This document shows, in pieces, positions 1-7,767 of a stretch of 34,630 nucleotides of DNA. Every line of letters begins with the position of its first letter. Within the stretch, counting starts at the first letter, position 1. Below the pieces are notes generated by a model. The model did no database searches, was not told where the DNA came from, and worked only from the letters and a program-made list of their open reading frames with translations. This DNA is from Acidobacteria bacterium UBA2999 (GTDB lineage: Bacteria > Acidobacteriota > Vicinamibacteria > Vicinamibacterales > UBA2999), in NCBI GenBank assembly GCA_002346475.1, contig DDZV01000020.1, positions 30,536-65,165 on the forward strand, in the 5' to 3' direction. The translations under genes and the position numbers were made by a program.

Positions 1-24
1 CAGGTTCGAATCCTGGCGGGCCCA
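1..24 (+). tRNA. tRNA 3' end (partial, isotype unknown)
   Basis: The first bases are the 3' end of a tRNA whose body lies before the window. Positions 1-4 and 12-15 form the T-stem (CAGG/CCTG), and G16 would pair with the base just before the window. Positions 5-11 are a standard T-loop (TTCGAAT). Positions 17-23 (CGGGCCC) are the 3' strand of the acceptor stem, so the missing 5' strand should read GGGCCCG. A24 is the discriminator base. CCA is not encoded, because TTC follows. The anticodon is not visible, so the amino acid cannot be named. Confidence 0.85.
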
Positions 25-32
25 TTCAAGTC

Positions 33-779
33 ATGTTTATAGACCTCGAGCGACTCATTTCACTGCAAAAACTCAACACGACAATTTCTGAGGGTGAGGA
101 TCGGATTGCTGCACAACCAGAACGACTAGAAGCTGCAAATCTCGAAGTCAATAATGCTCAGAAAGCCCTTGAAGTGGTCGAACAACAAGCAGAAAAGAAC
201 AGAGAGTTGCGTCGATCAATCGAAAAGGATGCTGCTGTTTACCAGACCCGCGTCTCAAAGTTCAAGGACCAACTCAATGCCGTCAAAACAAATCGTGAAT
301 ACCAAGCAATGCAAAAGGAACTTGAACTTGCCATAAAAGAACTTCGTGAGACTGAGGACAAATTACTAGAAAACATGCTTCAGGCAGATACCCTGGTAAC
401 CGAAATAAATGGAGCTACAACTAAACTAACTTTGGAAAAGAAAAGTGCTGATACAAAGCATTCTGCACTTGAGACAGAGTTGAAAACTGTAGAAAAATTA
501 TTAAATGAAGCAACGGTGGCTCGTAACGATCTTGAAAAGAAGCTAGACCAAAAACTGCTTAGCTTATTCGAACAAGTCGCTCAAGCCCGAAAAGGCATCG
601 GTGTCTGCGCAGCGCAAGATGGGTTGTGTTGTTTGTGCCACGTGCGGCTTCGACCACCTGTTTATCAGCAACTTCGACATAACAACAGTATTATCCAGTG
701 TGAAAGCTGTAACAGGATTCTGTACTATGCGCCATCAAACATGGACACGGACTCCTCAAAAACTCAAATTGTCTCATGA
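33..779 (+). CDS. Coiled-coil protein with C-terminal C4 zinc ribbon
   Basis: A 248-residue protein of the C4-type zinc-ribbon family (zf-RING_7; relatives include Chlamydia CT398 and Helicobacter FlgZ/HP0958). Residues about 1-185 are charged heptad-like sequence and should form a long antiparallel coiled coil. The C-terminal ribbon has two CxxC knuckles, Cys199/Cys202 and Cys223/Cys226, followed by RILYY, typical of the family. Family members are thought to be nucleic-acid or protein adaptors; the exact role is not known. The ATG lies only 8 nt after the tRNA discriminator base and has no Shine-Dalgarno site, so the message may be released by tRNA 3' processing. The gene overlaps the RNase H gene by 4 bp (ATGA), so the two are probably cotranslated. 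Confidence 0.85.
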   Translation: MFIDLERLISLQKLNTTISEGEDRIAAQPERLEAANLEVNNAQKALEVVEQQAEKNRELRRSIEKDAAVYQTRVSKFKDQLNAVKTNREYQAMQKELELAIKELRETEDKLLENMLQADTLVTEINGATTKLTLEKKSADTKHSALETELKTVEKLLNEATVARNDLEKKLDQKLLSLFEQVAQARKGIGVCAAQDGLCCLCHVRLRPPVYQQLRHNNSIIQCESCNRILYYAPSNMDTDSSKTQIVS

Positions 780-1207
780 GTAAACCACAACTCTTTAATC
801 CTAGAACAGTGGTGCATGCAGTTGCGAATATAGACGGTGGATCCCGAGGAAATCCTGGTCCTGCAGGATACGGTGTCCGAATCGAATGTAATGGAACTAT
901 TGTCGAGCTAAAAGAAGCTCTTGGAATTGCTACTAATAATATAGCTGAGTACCGAGGGCTTTTGTCTGCGCTGCAGTGGTCAGTTGAAAAAGGCATTCGA
1001 TCACTACACATACGATCTGACTCTGAACTCCTCGTTAAACAAATGCAGGGAAAATACCGTGTTCGTAATGCCAAACTACAAGGACTTCATGGTGAGGCAA
1101 CTGTACTAGCAAAAAGAATCGGACAAGTAGAATATGAACACATCCCTAGAGAAAGCAATAAAGAAGCTGACAGGCTTGCAAACAAAGCTATGGATGAAAT
1201 CTCTTAA
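776..1207 (+). CDS. RNase HI-family ribonuclease
   Basis: A 143-residue RNase H fold protein, expected to cut the RNA strand of RNA:DNA hybrids. The four catalytic acidic residues are in their expected places: Asp20 in NIDGGSRGNPG, Glu58 in NNIAEYRG, Asp82 in IRSDSELL and Asp132 in NKEADRLAN. The DGGSRGNPGPAG start and NNxAEY motif match the short bacterial/archaeal RNase HI type rather than E. coli RnhA with its basic handle loop. It is translationally coupled to the zinc-ribbon gene through an ATGA overlap. This pairing suggests, but does not prove, a shared role in nucleic-acid handling. The gene ends 34 bp from the convergent pgeF gene; no clear intrinsic terminator is visible between them. 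Confidence 0.9.
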   Translation: MSKPQLFNPRTVVHAVANIDGGSRGNPGPAGYGVRIECNGTIVELKEALGIATNNIAEYRGLLSALQWSVEKGIRSLHIRSDSELLVKQMQGKYRVRNAKLQGLHGEATVLAKRIGQVEYEHIPRESNKEADRLANKAMDEIS

Positions 1208-1241
1208 CTAACACTGAAAATACTACAGGCTCTCACTAAGA

Positions 1242-2042
1242 CTAAACAGATCCCTGCCTTTTAACAGAACACGAGGGCTTGATAATGCCCGCCATTCTAC
1301 CTGCCATTTCTCTTTCAGAACGGAATGATGGGAAAAGATCTAAGTGCATTGCAGTACAAAGTCCAGTGGCATGAACTTGATTTTCAGGAACACCTGCAAG
1401 AACAAGTTGATCGAAATTCGCAGCTACTAAATCGAGCGAGAATAATTGCTTGGAGGTGTTTAAGGGACGCGTTTTATGAAACCACTGGTCAACATTGTGG
1501 TGTAAGTGTTGCTGTGCTTGAAAAGCATTGACAACATCCATACCAACCTTATAACAACACGGCCCGATACAGGGACCAATCGCAACAATCAAGTCACTTG
1601 GATTCGAACTAAAATTTCTCTGTAGACTTTCAACTGCGACTGTCGCTGCCCCTGCTGCAGTACCCCGCCATCCGGCATGCACTGCTGCAACTGCTCCTGA
1701 GCCTGCATCAGCTATTAATAACGGGACACAGTCTGCTGAACGTACGGCAACGGCAACTTCAGGCACACCAGAAAGCAGTACATCAGCTTCAGAATCACAA
1801 CTTGGAAGCGGTCTTTTTGGCTGAACAACTAAAGTACTAGATCCATGAACTTGCCTGACTTGAAGCACCTCGTGAGCTCCCACTGCAGCAGATAACTGGA
1901 CCCAATCATTTTTGGTTAATAATGGTGCCTGCCTGGTAGTAAATAAGTGTGATGTCACTACTGCAAGTGGTTGACAGTAAAGCGCAACAATCCCAGCTTT
2001 GGTGGTCCATTTAAAGCTGTCCGGCACAGGTGGAAAAAACAT
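1242..2042 (-). CDS. pgeF: Peptidoglycan editing factor / purine nucleoside phosphorylase (YfiH family)
   Basis: A 266-residue member of the YfiH/PgeF (multicopper polyphenol oxidase-like) family. The three metal-binding residues are present: His66 (QVHGSS), Cys105 (SADCVPL) and His122 (AVHAGWRG). The IGPCIGPCCY segment and a C-terminal HLDLFPSFRSE/GRMAGII block are also family hallmarks. Characterised homologues act on purine nucleosides, and E. coli PgeF removes or prevents wrongly incorporated serine in peptidoglycan precursors. That would fit the wall-synthesis setting, though the homologue assignment is by motif only. It is transcribed divergently from acpS: 14 bp separate the two chosen start codons, so the promoters must overlap the coding regions or each other. 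Confidence 0.9.
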   Translation of the reverse strand: MFFPPVPDSFKWTTKAGIVALYCQPLAVVTSHLFTTRQAPLLTKNDWVQLSAAVGAHEVLQVRQVHGSSTLVVQPKRPLPSCDSEADVLLSGVPEVAVAVRSADCVPLLIADAGSGAVAAVHAGWRGTAAGAATVAVESLQRNFSSNPSDLIVAIGPCIGPCCYKVGMDVVNAFQAQQHLHHNVDQWFHKTRPLNTSKQLFSLDLVAANFDQLVLAGVPENQVHATGLCTAMHLDLFPSFRSEREMAGRMAGIIKPSCSVKRQGSV

Positions 2043-2056
2043 GGGATGATTCGGTA

Positions 2057-2449
2057 ATGGATATTATAGGCATCGGTCTAGACGCCACCGAAATAGACCG
2101 AATTGCTCAAACTATCAAACGATACGGGGACAGATTCCTCCACCGCGTGTTTACAGAGTTAGAAATTGATTATTGCCAGCGTAAACGTGATGCTGTTTCT
2201 TCATTTGCTGCACGATTTGCAGCTAAAGAAGCAACTATGAAAGCTCTTGGCACTGGTCACTCTCGAGGAGTTTCCTGGAAAAGTATTGAAGTTATTCGCC
2301 AAAGCGGCCCGCCACGGCTTCGGCTTAACGCTGGTGCAGCAGCTCAGGCTTCGGCACTCGGCGTAACTGATACCTTTCTAACGCTCACGCATTCTCAAAC
2401 GCTCGCACTTGCCCAGGTCATACTCGTGAGAAATATTGAGACTACTTAA
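2057..2449 (+). CDS. acpS: Holo-[acyl-carrier-protein] synthase
   Basis: This enzyme transfers 4'-phosphopantetheine from CoA to the conserved serine of apo-ACP, activating it for fatty-acid synthesis. The 130-residue product has the two family signatures: GIGLDATEIDRI, with metal-binding Asp9, and RFAAKEATMKALG, with Glu58. Both are at the same positions as in E. coli AcpS. I chose the ATG at 2057 because the protein then begins MDIIGIG, as is usual. An in-frame ATG at 2030 would add nine residues and run into the start of the divergent pgeF gene. The gene ends 34 bp from the convergent radical SAM gene. Confidence 0.93.
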   Translation: MDIIGIGLDATEIDRIAQTIKRYGDRFLHRVFTELEIDYCQRKRDAVSSFAARFAAKEATMKALGTGHSRGVSWKSIEVIRQSGPPRLRLNAGAAAQASALGVTDTFLTLTHSQTLALAQVILVRNIETT

Positions 2450-2483
2450 GCAGAATTGGTGGCCTGCAAGGTGTCTCTAAGAA

Positions 2484-4229
2484 CTAAGAAATGACTGGTA
2501 AGAGTCTGGCATTTTCACTAGCCCGTTTTGGAGGGAGTGTCCATTCACCGCGCATTGATTTTTCTAACTCACTGCGAAAGAAATCACCCTTCATGCCCCC
2601 GTCAATAATGTCCCACGGAAGGATAGTATCTTTAGAACGATCCCGAAAAATGTAAAAGGCTGGATCTATGCCAGCCTCCGCACATGCCGAACGCCAATTA
2701 ACACCATTACGCTCAGCCGCTTCAATAACTGCTGCTACACGACGATCGCCAAGAGATAGCAATGCCTGATAGAAAGAATGTCGTTCAGATTTAATATTTA
2801 AATAAACATTATCAATTCCATTTATCAAAGTACGCATACGTTTAATTTTTCGAGAGATGCTTTTCTGTTCTTCCATTGGGAGCCACTGATACGCTGTTCC
2901 GGGCTTTGGTACAAGTGGATTCACACTTCCAACAATGGAACCTATTCTTCCTCGACCACGAGCATACTTGAGCATCAATGATTTAAGCTGAAGGGTTAAA
3001 TCACGAATAGCAACAAGATCCTCATCTGTCTCTGTAGGAAGTCCAATCATGTAATAGAGCTTCAGACTTTCGATGCCAGATGAAAAAATCATGTCAGCAG
3101 TTTCGAGAATCTCATCATTAGTTATAGTTTTGTTAATAACACGCCTGAGTCGATCGGATCCTGTCTCTGGTGCAATCGTAAGAGAGCGCTCGCCACTATC
3201 CCGTAATAATTTGACGATCGTTGGGGTTAAGTCATCTAACCTGAGCGATGCAGGACTAATTGAATATCCCATATCAGCAAGGCTCGTAAGAATTTCTTCA
3301 ATATCTGGGTGATCACAGAGCGCAATCGATACTAAACCAATCCGATTCGAATATTGTTTTGCTTCAGCAGCTAGTTCAAGGATTCGTTCTTTTGGAAAAG
3401 ATCGAACAGGCAGATAGTTATACCCTGCCCAACAAAAACGACAGAGATTGGCACAACCACGAACAATTTCAATAAGAAAACGTGAACCAAACTCAGTGTC
3501 TGGGGTCAAGATTTTTGTTGTGGGTGGGTCGACTGCGTCAGTGGTTTTAAGTGCTGCTTTCTTTACAATTGCTGGTGCACCCGTACCGGGACGTGGTACA
3601 ACGCTATCCAGTGTTCCGTCAGTGGCATAAGTAACATCGTAAAATGAAGGAATATAGAAACCCCGTGCAGTTACTAAGTGGCGTAACAGACTTTGACGAT
3701 CGTTAGATAATTGAAACGCTTGAAGAAGCTGTGGAATAAGAACCTCTCCTTCGCCAGCAGCAATAACATCGGCAAACAGGGCAAGCGGCTCAGGGTTCAC
3801 GAATGTAACAGCTCCGCCAATTAGCACAAGTGGGTATTTATCACCACGCTGCTCGGCCCGACTGGGCAATCCCGATAGCCGAAGCATAGTTAAAACATTC
3901 GTATAGTCCCATTCGAATGAAACCGAAAAAGCGATCACATCAAAATCAGATATTTTTTTCTGTGACTCAAGAGTGACGAGAGGTGTACCGGATGTAATAT
4001 GGGACTTAATCTCTTGCTTGGGAGGTAGAAACACGCGTTCACAAACAATCTCAGGCTCAGCATTAAAAAGACTGTATACCGTTTGAAAGCCAAGATTAGA
4101 CATGCCTACAAAGTAGGTATTCGGAAATGAAAGAGCCACACGAAGACGATCGCTGTGGGGCTTTTGTATATATCCCCTTTCTTTTGAAAGAATCTCCTTC
4201 GCGTGTGTTCGTTGTTGCCAGGGCTGCAT
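2484..4229 (-). CDS. B12-binding-like radical SAM protein (TIGR03960-type)
   Basis: A 581-residue radical SAM protein. The N-terminal third (about 30-200) resembles a cobalamin-binding-like domain, with PNTYFVGMSNLGFQ and an AAGEGE motif typical of the TIGR03960 group. The radical SAM core starts with EIVRGCANLCRFCWAGY, placing the [4Fe-4S] ligands at Cys259, Cys263 and Cys266 (CxxxCxxC). TIAPETGSDRLR and KLYYMIGLPTETDED follow, as in related enzymes. In many bacteria this module is fused to, or followed by, a TIGR03936/DUF2344 protein and RNase E/G; neither is present here. The substrate is unknown. It lies 127 bp downstream of ftsZ on the same strand, so it may be read through from the dcw operon. 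Confidence 0.85.
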   Translation of the reverse strand: MQPWQQRTHAKEILSKERGYIQKPHSDRLRVALSFPNTYFVGMSNLGFQTVYSLFNAEPEIVCERVFLPPKQEIKSHITSGTPLVTLESQKKISDFDVIAFSVSFEWDYTNVLTMLRLSGLPSRAEQRGDKYPLVLIGGAVTFVNPEPLALFADVIAAGEGEVLIPQLLQAFQLSNDRQSLLRHLVTARGFYIPSFYDVTYATDGTLDSVVPRPGTGAPAIVKKAALKTTDAVDPPTTKILTPDTEFGSRFLIEIVRGCANLCRFCWAGYNYLPVRSFPKERILELAAEAKQYSNRIGLVSIALCDHPDIEEILTSLADMGYSISPASLRLDDLTPTIVKLLRDSGERSLTIAPETGSDRLRRVINKTITNDEILETADMIFSSGIESLKLYYMIGLPTETDEDLVAIRDLTLQLKSLMLKYARGRGRIGSIVGSVNPLVPKPGTAYQWLPMEEQKSISRKIKRMRTLINGIDNVYLNIKSERHSFYQALLSLGDRRVAAVIEAAERNGVNWRSACAEAGIDPAFYIFRDRSKDTILPWDIIDGGMKGDFFRSELEKSMRGEWTLPPKRASENARLLPVIS

Positions 4230-4356
4230 TAATTTAAATAGACGATCTCTTAGATCTCAAGAATCACATGTTAAGTAATTGGCCTGAGATTTTGAGACAC
4301 TCCGTGGAAAAATACCACAACCAATTAGTTTGATTATCTTATGTAGTGTATCAGTC

Positions 4357-5664
4357 TTAATTTTGACGCCGTAAAAAAGCAGGTACATCTAGTGGAGAAG
4401 ACACGTCAATGCTCTCGAAATCATCCCCGATGTCAGAGCCAGTATCAATATGACGATCTTTGGTAATTGGAGATTTTTGATCAACTTCCGGTTCACGCTT
4501 GGCGCCAAACTGTGGAGCCGAAAACTGTGTAACCGATGCCAGAACCATCGCTGGTTCTTCTGAAACTTCTGGTTCTTCTGCCACAGTTTCCTCGGAGGTG
4601 CTTTTACGACCTGTGGACATCTGTGTGGAGTACTGATGAAGATCAACAGGTGTTGGTGCAGCGGAAGCTCCTGGCACTCGAGTTGACTCCGTATGATTAA
4701 ACCCAGTCGCAATAACAGTAATTTTGACTTTGCTAGTCAAGCTTGGATCCACAACTGCACCAAAAATAATGTTAGCGTCTTCATGGGCTGCTTCTTGAAT
4801 GACGGATGAAGATTCGCTCACTTCCGTTAGCGAGAGATCTGGGCCACCCGTTACATTAATAATGACACCACGTGCACCGTTGACAGTAGCTTCTTCTAGG
4901 AGTGGGCTTGAAATGGCTTTTTGTGCAGCTGCCATCGCACGTCCTTCTCCTTCTGCAGTGCCAGTACCCATCATCGCAACACCCATTCCTGCAACAATAG
5001 TCTTTACGTCTGCAAAATCTAGATTAATTAACCCAGGTACAAGAATTAGATCAGAGATGCCTTGAATAGCTTGCCTGAGCACATCGTCTGCTGTACGGAA
5101 GGCATCAGTCATGGAGGTTTGCTTATCTATAATGGACAATAATCGCTCATTGGGAATTGTGATAACTGTGTCAACGCATTCTCTAAGTGACTCAAGTCCT
5201 GCCTCTGCCTGAAGTGCACGTTTTTTACCTTCAAACTTAAATGGTTTAGTTACAACAGCAATAGTGAGTGCGCCAAGCTCACTTGCAAGACTGGCTATAA
5301 CTGGTGTTGCACCAGTACCAGTACCACCGCCTAGTCCAGTAGTAACAAAAACCATCTCTGCACCGGAAAGTGCTTGGATAATTGAGTCTGTATCTTCTAG
5401 AGCCGCTTGACGTCCTACATTGGGATCGGCCCCCGCTCCAAGTCCCTTAGTCAGCTTGGCACCCAACTGAATTTTAAAGCTAGCCTTATTGTGTTCCAGT
5501 GCTTGACTATCGGTGTTAGCAACAATTAACTCAACACCAGCTAGGCCAGTATCGACCATACGATTAACAGCATTGCTGCCACCACCACCTACACCGATTA
5601 CTTTGATTCTTGCACTAGCCTGTCTTACAGCATCGAGCGTCAGTCGAAGCCGTTCGTCTCTCAT
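4357..5664 (-). CDS. ftsZ: Cell division protein FtsZ
   Basis: Tubulin-like GTPase that forms the cytokinetic ring at midcell. The product is 435 residues from the chosen ATG. It shows the GGGGSNAVNRM nucleotide loop, the tubulin signature GGGTGTG at 112-118, and the T7 synergy loop NLDFADV at 214-220. The globular core ends near residue 325. A linker of about 95 residues, rich in Pro, Ser, Thr and Glu, leads to the C-terminal peptide LDVPAFLRRQN, the expected docking site for FtsA. I chose the ATG at 5664 because GGGGAG lies 6 nt upstream of it. An in-frame TTG at 5694 overlaps the ftsA stop and would add ten residues. It is the last dcw gene. Confidence 0.97.
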   Translation of the reverse strand: MRDERLRLTLDAVRQASARIKVIGVGGGGSNAVNRMVDTGLAGVELIVANTDSQALEHNKASFKIQLGAKLTKGLGAGADPNVGRQAALEDTDSIIQALSGAEMVFVTTGLGGGTGTGATPVIASLASELGALTIAVVTKPFKFEGKKRALQAEAGLESLRECVDTVITIPNERLLSIIDKQTSMTDAFRTADDVLRQAIQGISDLILVPGLINLDFADVKTIVAGMGVAMMGTGTAEGEGRAMAAAQKAISSPLLEEATVNGARGVIINVTGGPDLSLTEVSESSSVIQEAAHEDANIIFGAVVDPSLTSKVKITVIATGFNHTESTRVPGASAAPTPVDLHQYSTQMSTGRKSTSEETVAEEPEVSEEPAMVLASVTQFSAPQFGAKREPEVDQKSPITKDRHIDTGSDIGDDFESIDVSSPLDVPAFLRRQN

Positions 5665-5690
5665 AAAAGTCTCCCCACCACTTGTAGGCT

Positions 5691-6923
5691 TCAAAAGAAC
5701 TCCTTAAATATTCCTCGTAACCGTCCAGCTACACGACTAAGTGCACCAGCACCAGCTCGTGCAGGTTCTGGTGGACGATTACGATGAGCGTAAAGAGCCA
5801 ACCCCACAGGGGTGGCAAATGTTGGACTGCTAACGTGATCAGAAAGTCCACCCACTTCTATCGGAGAACCACGCCGAATGGGTAAATCAAAGATCTGTTC
5901 GGCAATCTCTGGCATACCGTCAAGAATTGCTCCACCGCCAGTCAGCACAATGCCAGAATTGAGTGACTTTTCGTAACCGGATCGCCTAATTTCATCCCAA
6001 ACTAAATGAAAAATCTCTTCGGCACGGGGTTGTAAAATTTCAGAAAGAATACGACGCGCCATAAGTCTTGGCTTTCGTCCACCGACACTAGCTACTTCAA
6101 TCGTCTCATCCTCACCAACCATTGAGGAAAGTGCGCAGCCATGTTTCCTTTTAACACGATCTGCGTCAGGTATTGGTGTTCGCAAACCAACCGCAATGTC
6201 ATTAGTAAAATGATCGCCTCCAACCGCAACCACGCCTGTATGCCAGAGACTACCTCGTTCGAATATTGCTAAGTCAGCCGTTCCACCACCAATATCAACT
6301 AAAGCCACTCCAAGTTCTTTCTCATCGGGTGTCAAGACAGCTTCAGCTGCTGTAAGTTGACCGATTACAGTATCCACAACCGTAATGCCTGCACGATTCA
6401 CACATGTAATCAGATTCTGAACGGATGAAACACTTCCAGTCACAACATGCACATTAACTTCAAGTCGTGTACCTGTCATACCAACAGGAGCACCAATACC
6501 ATCTTGCTCATCGACGACAAAATCCTGCGGAAGAACATGGAGGATTTCTCGACCAGCAGGTAGAGCAACAGCCTTGGCTGCTTCAATAGCTCGACGAACA
6601 TCGTCTCTTGTTATTTCACGATTCTTGCCAGCAACAGCTATGACACCTCGACTATTAAAACCTTTAATATGAGGTCCTGACAGAGCCACATGTACTGCGT
6701 CTACCTCGACACCAGCCATAAGCTCTGCCTCTTCAATTGCTTTCTTAATGGATACAACCGCTGCCTCTAAATTAACTACCACGCCACGTTTGATACCACG
6801 TGATTCAGCGACTCCAATTCCGACAATATCGAAATTGTCCTCGTCCAAACTTTCGCCAACCACGGCACAAACAGTCGATGTACCAATATCTAGACCGACG
6901 ATGTAACGTTCTCTACGAGCCAC
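5691..6923 (-). CDS. ftsA: Cell division protein FtsA
   Basis: Actin-like ATPase that tethers FtsZ to the inner membrane and recruits later divisome proteins. The 410-residue protein starts with the phosphate-1 motif VGLDIGTSTV and carries VDIGGGTADLAIF (phosphate 2) and IVLTGGGAILDG (adenosine motif). The interruption between the actin lobes is the 1C subdomain typical of FtsA. The C-terminus, LSRVAGRLRGIFKEFF, is an amphipathic membrane-targeting helix. The start is GTG with a strong GGAGG site 6 nt upstream, inside the end of ftsQ; the two genes overlap by 11 bp. An in-frame TTG (5694) also overlaps the ftsA stop, but the ftsZ ATG 26 bp downstream is better. Confidence 0.96.
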   Translation of the reverse strand: MARRERYIVGLDIGTSTVCAVVGESLDEDNFDIVGIGVAESRGIKRGVVVNLEAAVVSIKKAIEEAELMAGVEVDAVHVALSGPHIKGFNSRGVIAVAGKNREITRDDVRRAIEAAKAVALPAGREILHVLPQDFVVDEQDGIGAPVGMTGTRLEVNVHVVTGSVSSVQNLITCVNRAGITVVDTVIGQLTAAEAVLTPDEKELGVALVDIGGGTADLAIFERGSLWHTGVVAVGGDHFTNDIAVGLRTPIPDADRVKRKHGCALSSMVGEDETIEVASVGGRKPRLMARRILSEILQPRAEEIFHLVWDEIRRSGYEKSLNSGIVLTGGGAILDGMPEIAEQIFDLPIRRGSPIEVGGLSDHVSSPTFATPVGLALYAHRNRPPEPARAGAGALSRVAGRLRGIFKEFF

Positions 6924-7767
6924 TCAGATCCTCCAACTTTGACTGCACTTGGGCAACTGCCTCGTGAGGCCTGACATAAATACGACCATCAAATCGTAAG
7001 TCGACATAATCAATATCAGGCATTCGCTCACGGAGCGCAGGCATGAGGTCAAGGTATGCCTGAAGCCTCCGAACAAAGTCTTGCTCACCAACACGCACAG
7101 CAGTGCTGTCTCCCTTAAAGACAACCATGGCATTACGAAGGTCGGCCACGTCAATCTGAGAAACTTGTTTCGCAATATCAGGCCGAACAGTAAGAGCTTG
7201 GATCAGACTTACAGCTAAAACTCCACGGGCAACGTCAACACGAACCCCATTGCCATGACCAGTAGCAGCCAAACCATCAATAATTGGCAAATCTAAATCT
7301 GCGTGCGGCGGACCATACGTGTCAATGATTGCTGCTCTCCCATCAATGAGATACAGACTATTACCGAAGCGACCAATGCCAATAGGCTCACGTTCAAGAA
7401 TAACTACAACAACTGTTGATGGTAGTACGCGCCGGATATCTGCATCAGCTACCCAAGGTGAACCCATGAGTCTTTGCCGAAAATGCTCTAAATCCAGCGT
7501 CAACATATTGGCTCCCTGAATACCATCAAGGAGTGCAACAATCTCGCCATACGACAATCTGAGGTTGCCATTAACCGTCATATCCTTTACTACCAATGCT
7601 TGTGAAGAAGACGCTAACCTCACTACACCGTAGGTTGTAAGAGTTGCTAGAACCATTAATACAAGAACTCCCCCAAGCACCCAGCCCCTGATAATCCAAG
7701 GGCGACGACGGGCTGGACGAACATGTGCTCGGCGAAATCGCCTATCAGCTGGGGCTCGTACAACCAT
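6913..7767 (-). CDS. ftsQ: Cell division protein FtsQ
   Basis: Bitopic divisome protein that links the cytoplasmic ring to FtsL/FtsB and the septal synthase. The 284-residue product has a very basic N-terminus (RRFRRAHVRPARRR). One membrane segment follows at about 25-48, then a POTRA domain (about 57-125, beginning VVKDMTVNGNLRLS) and a FtsQ-type beta domain to the end. The ATG overlaps the murC stop by one base (TAATG) and has an AGAGGAGAGG ribosome site about 8 nt upstream. In many proteobacteria murB and ddl sit between murC and ftsQ; here they do not. Sequence similarity in this family is low, so the call rests on topology, the POTRA motif and position. Confidence 0.92.
   Translation of the reverse strand: MVVRAPADRRFRRAHVRPARRRPWIIRGWVLGGVLVLMVLATLTTYGVVRLASSSQALVVKDMTVNGNLRLSYGEIVALLDGIQGANMLTLDLEHFRQRLMGSPWVADADIRRVLPSTVVVVILEREPIGIGRFGNSLYLIDGRAAIIDTYGPPHADLDLPIIDGLAATGHGNGVRVDVARGVLAVSLIQALTVRPDIAKQVSQIDVADLRNAMVVFKGDSTAVRVGEQDFVRRLQAYLDLMPALRERMPDIDYVDLRFDGRIYVRPHEAVAQVQSKLEDLSGS

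Noticed and set aside
4160..4356. Promoter for the radical SAM gene (TTGAGA, 17 nt, TTAAAT on the minus strand)
   Set aside because: The -10 would almost touch the ATG, so transcription would start inside the gene. Read-through from ftsZ is as likely.
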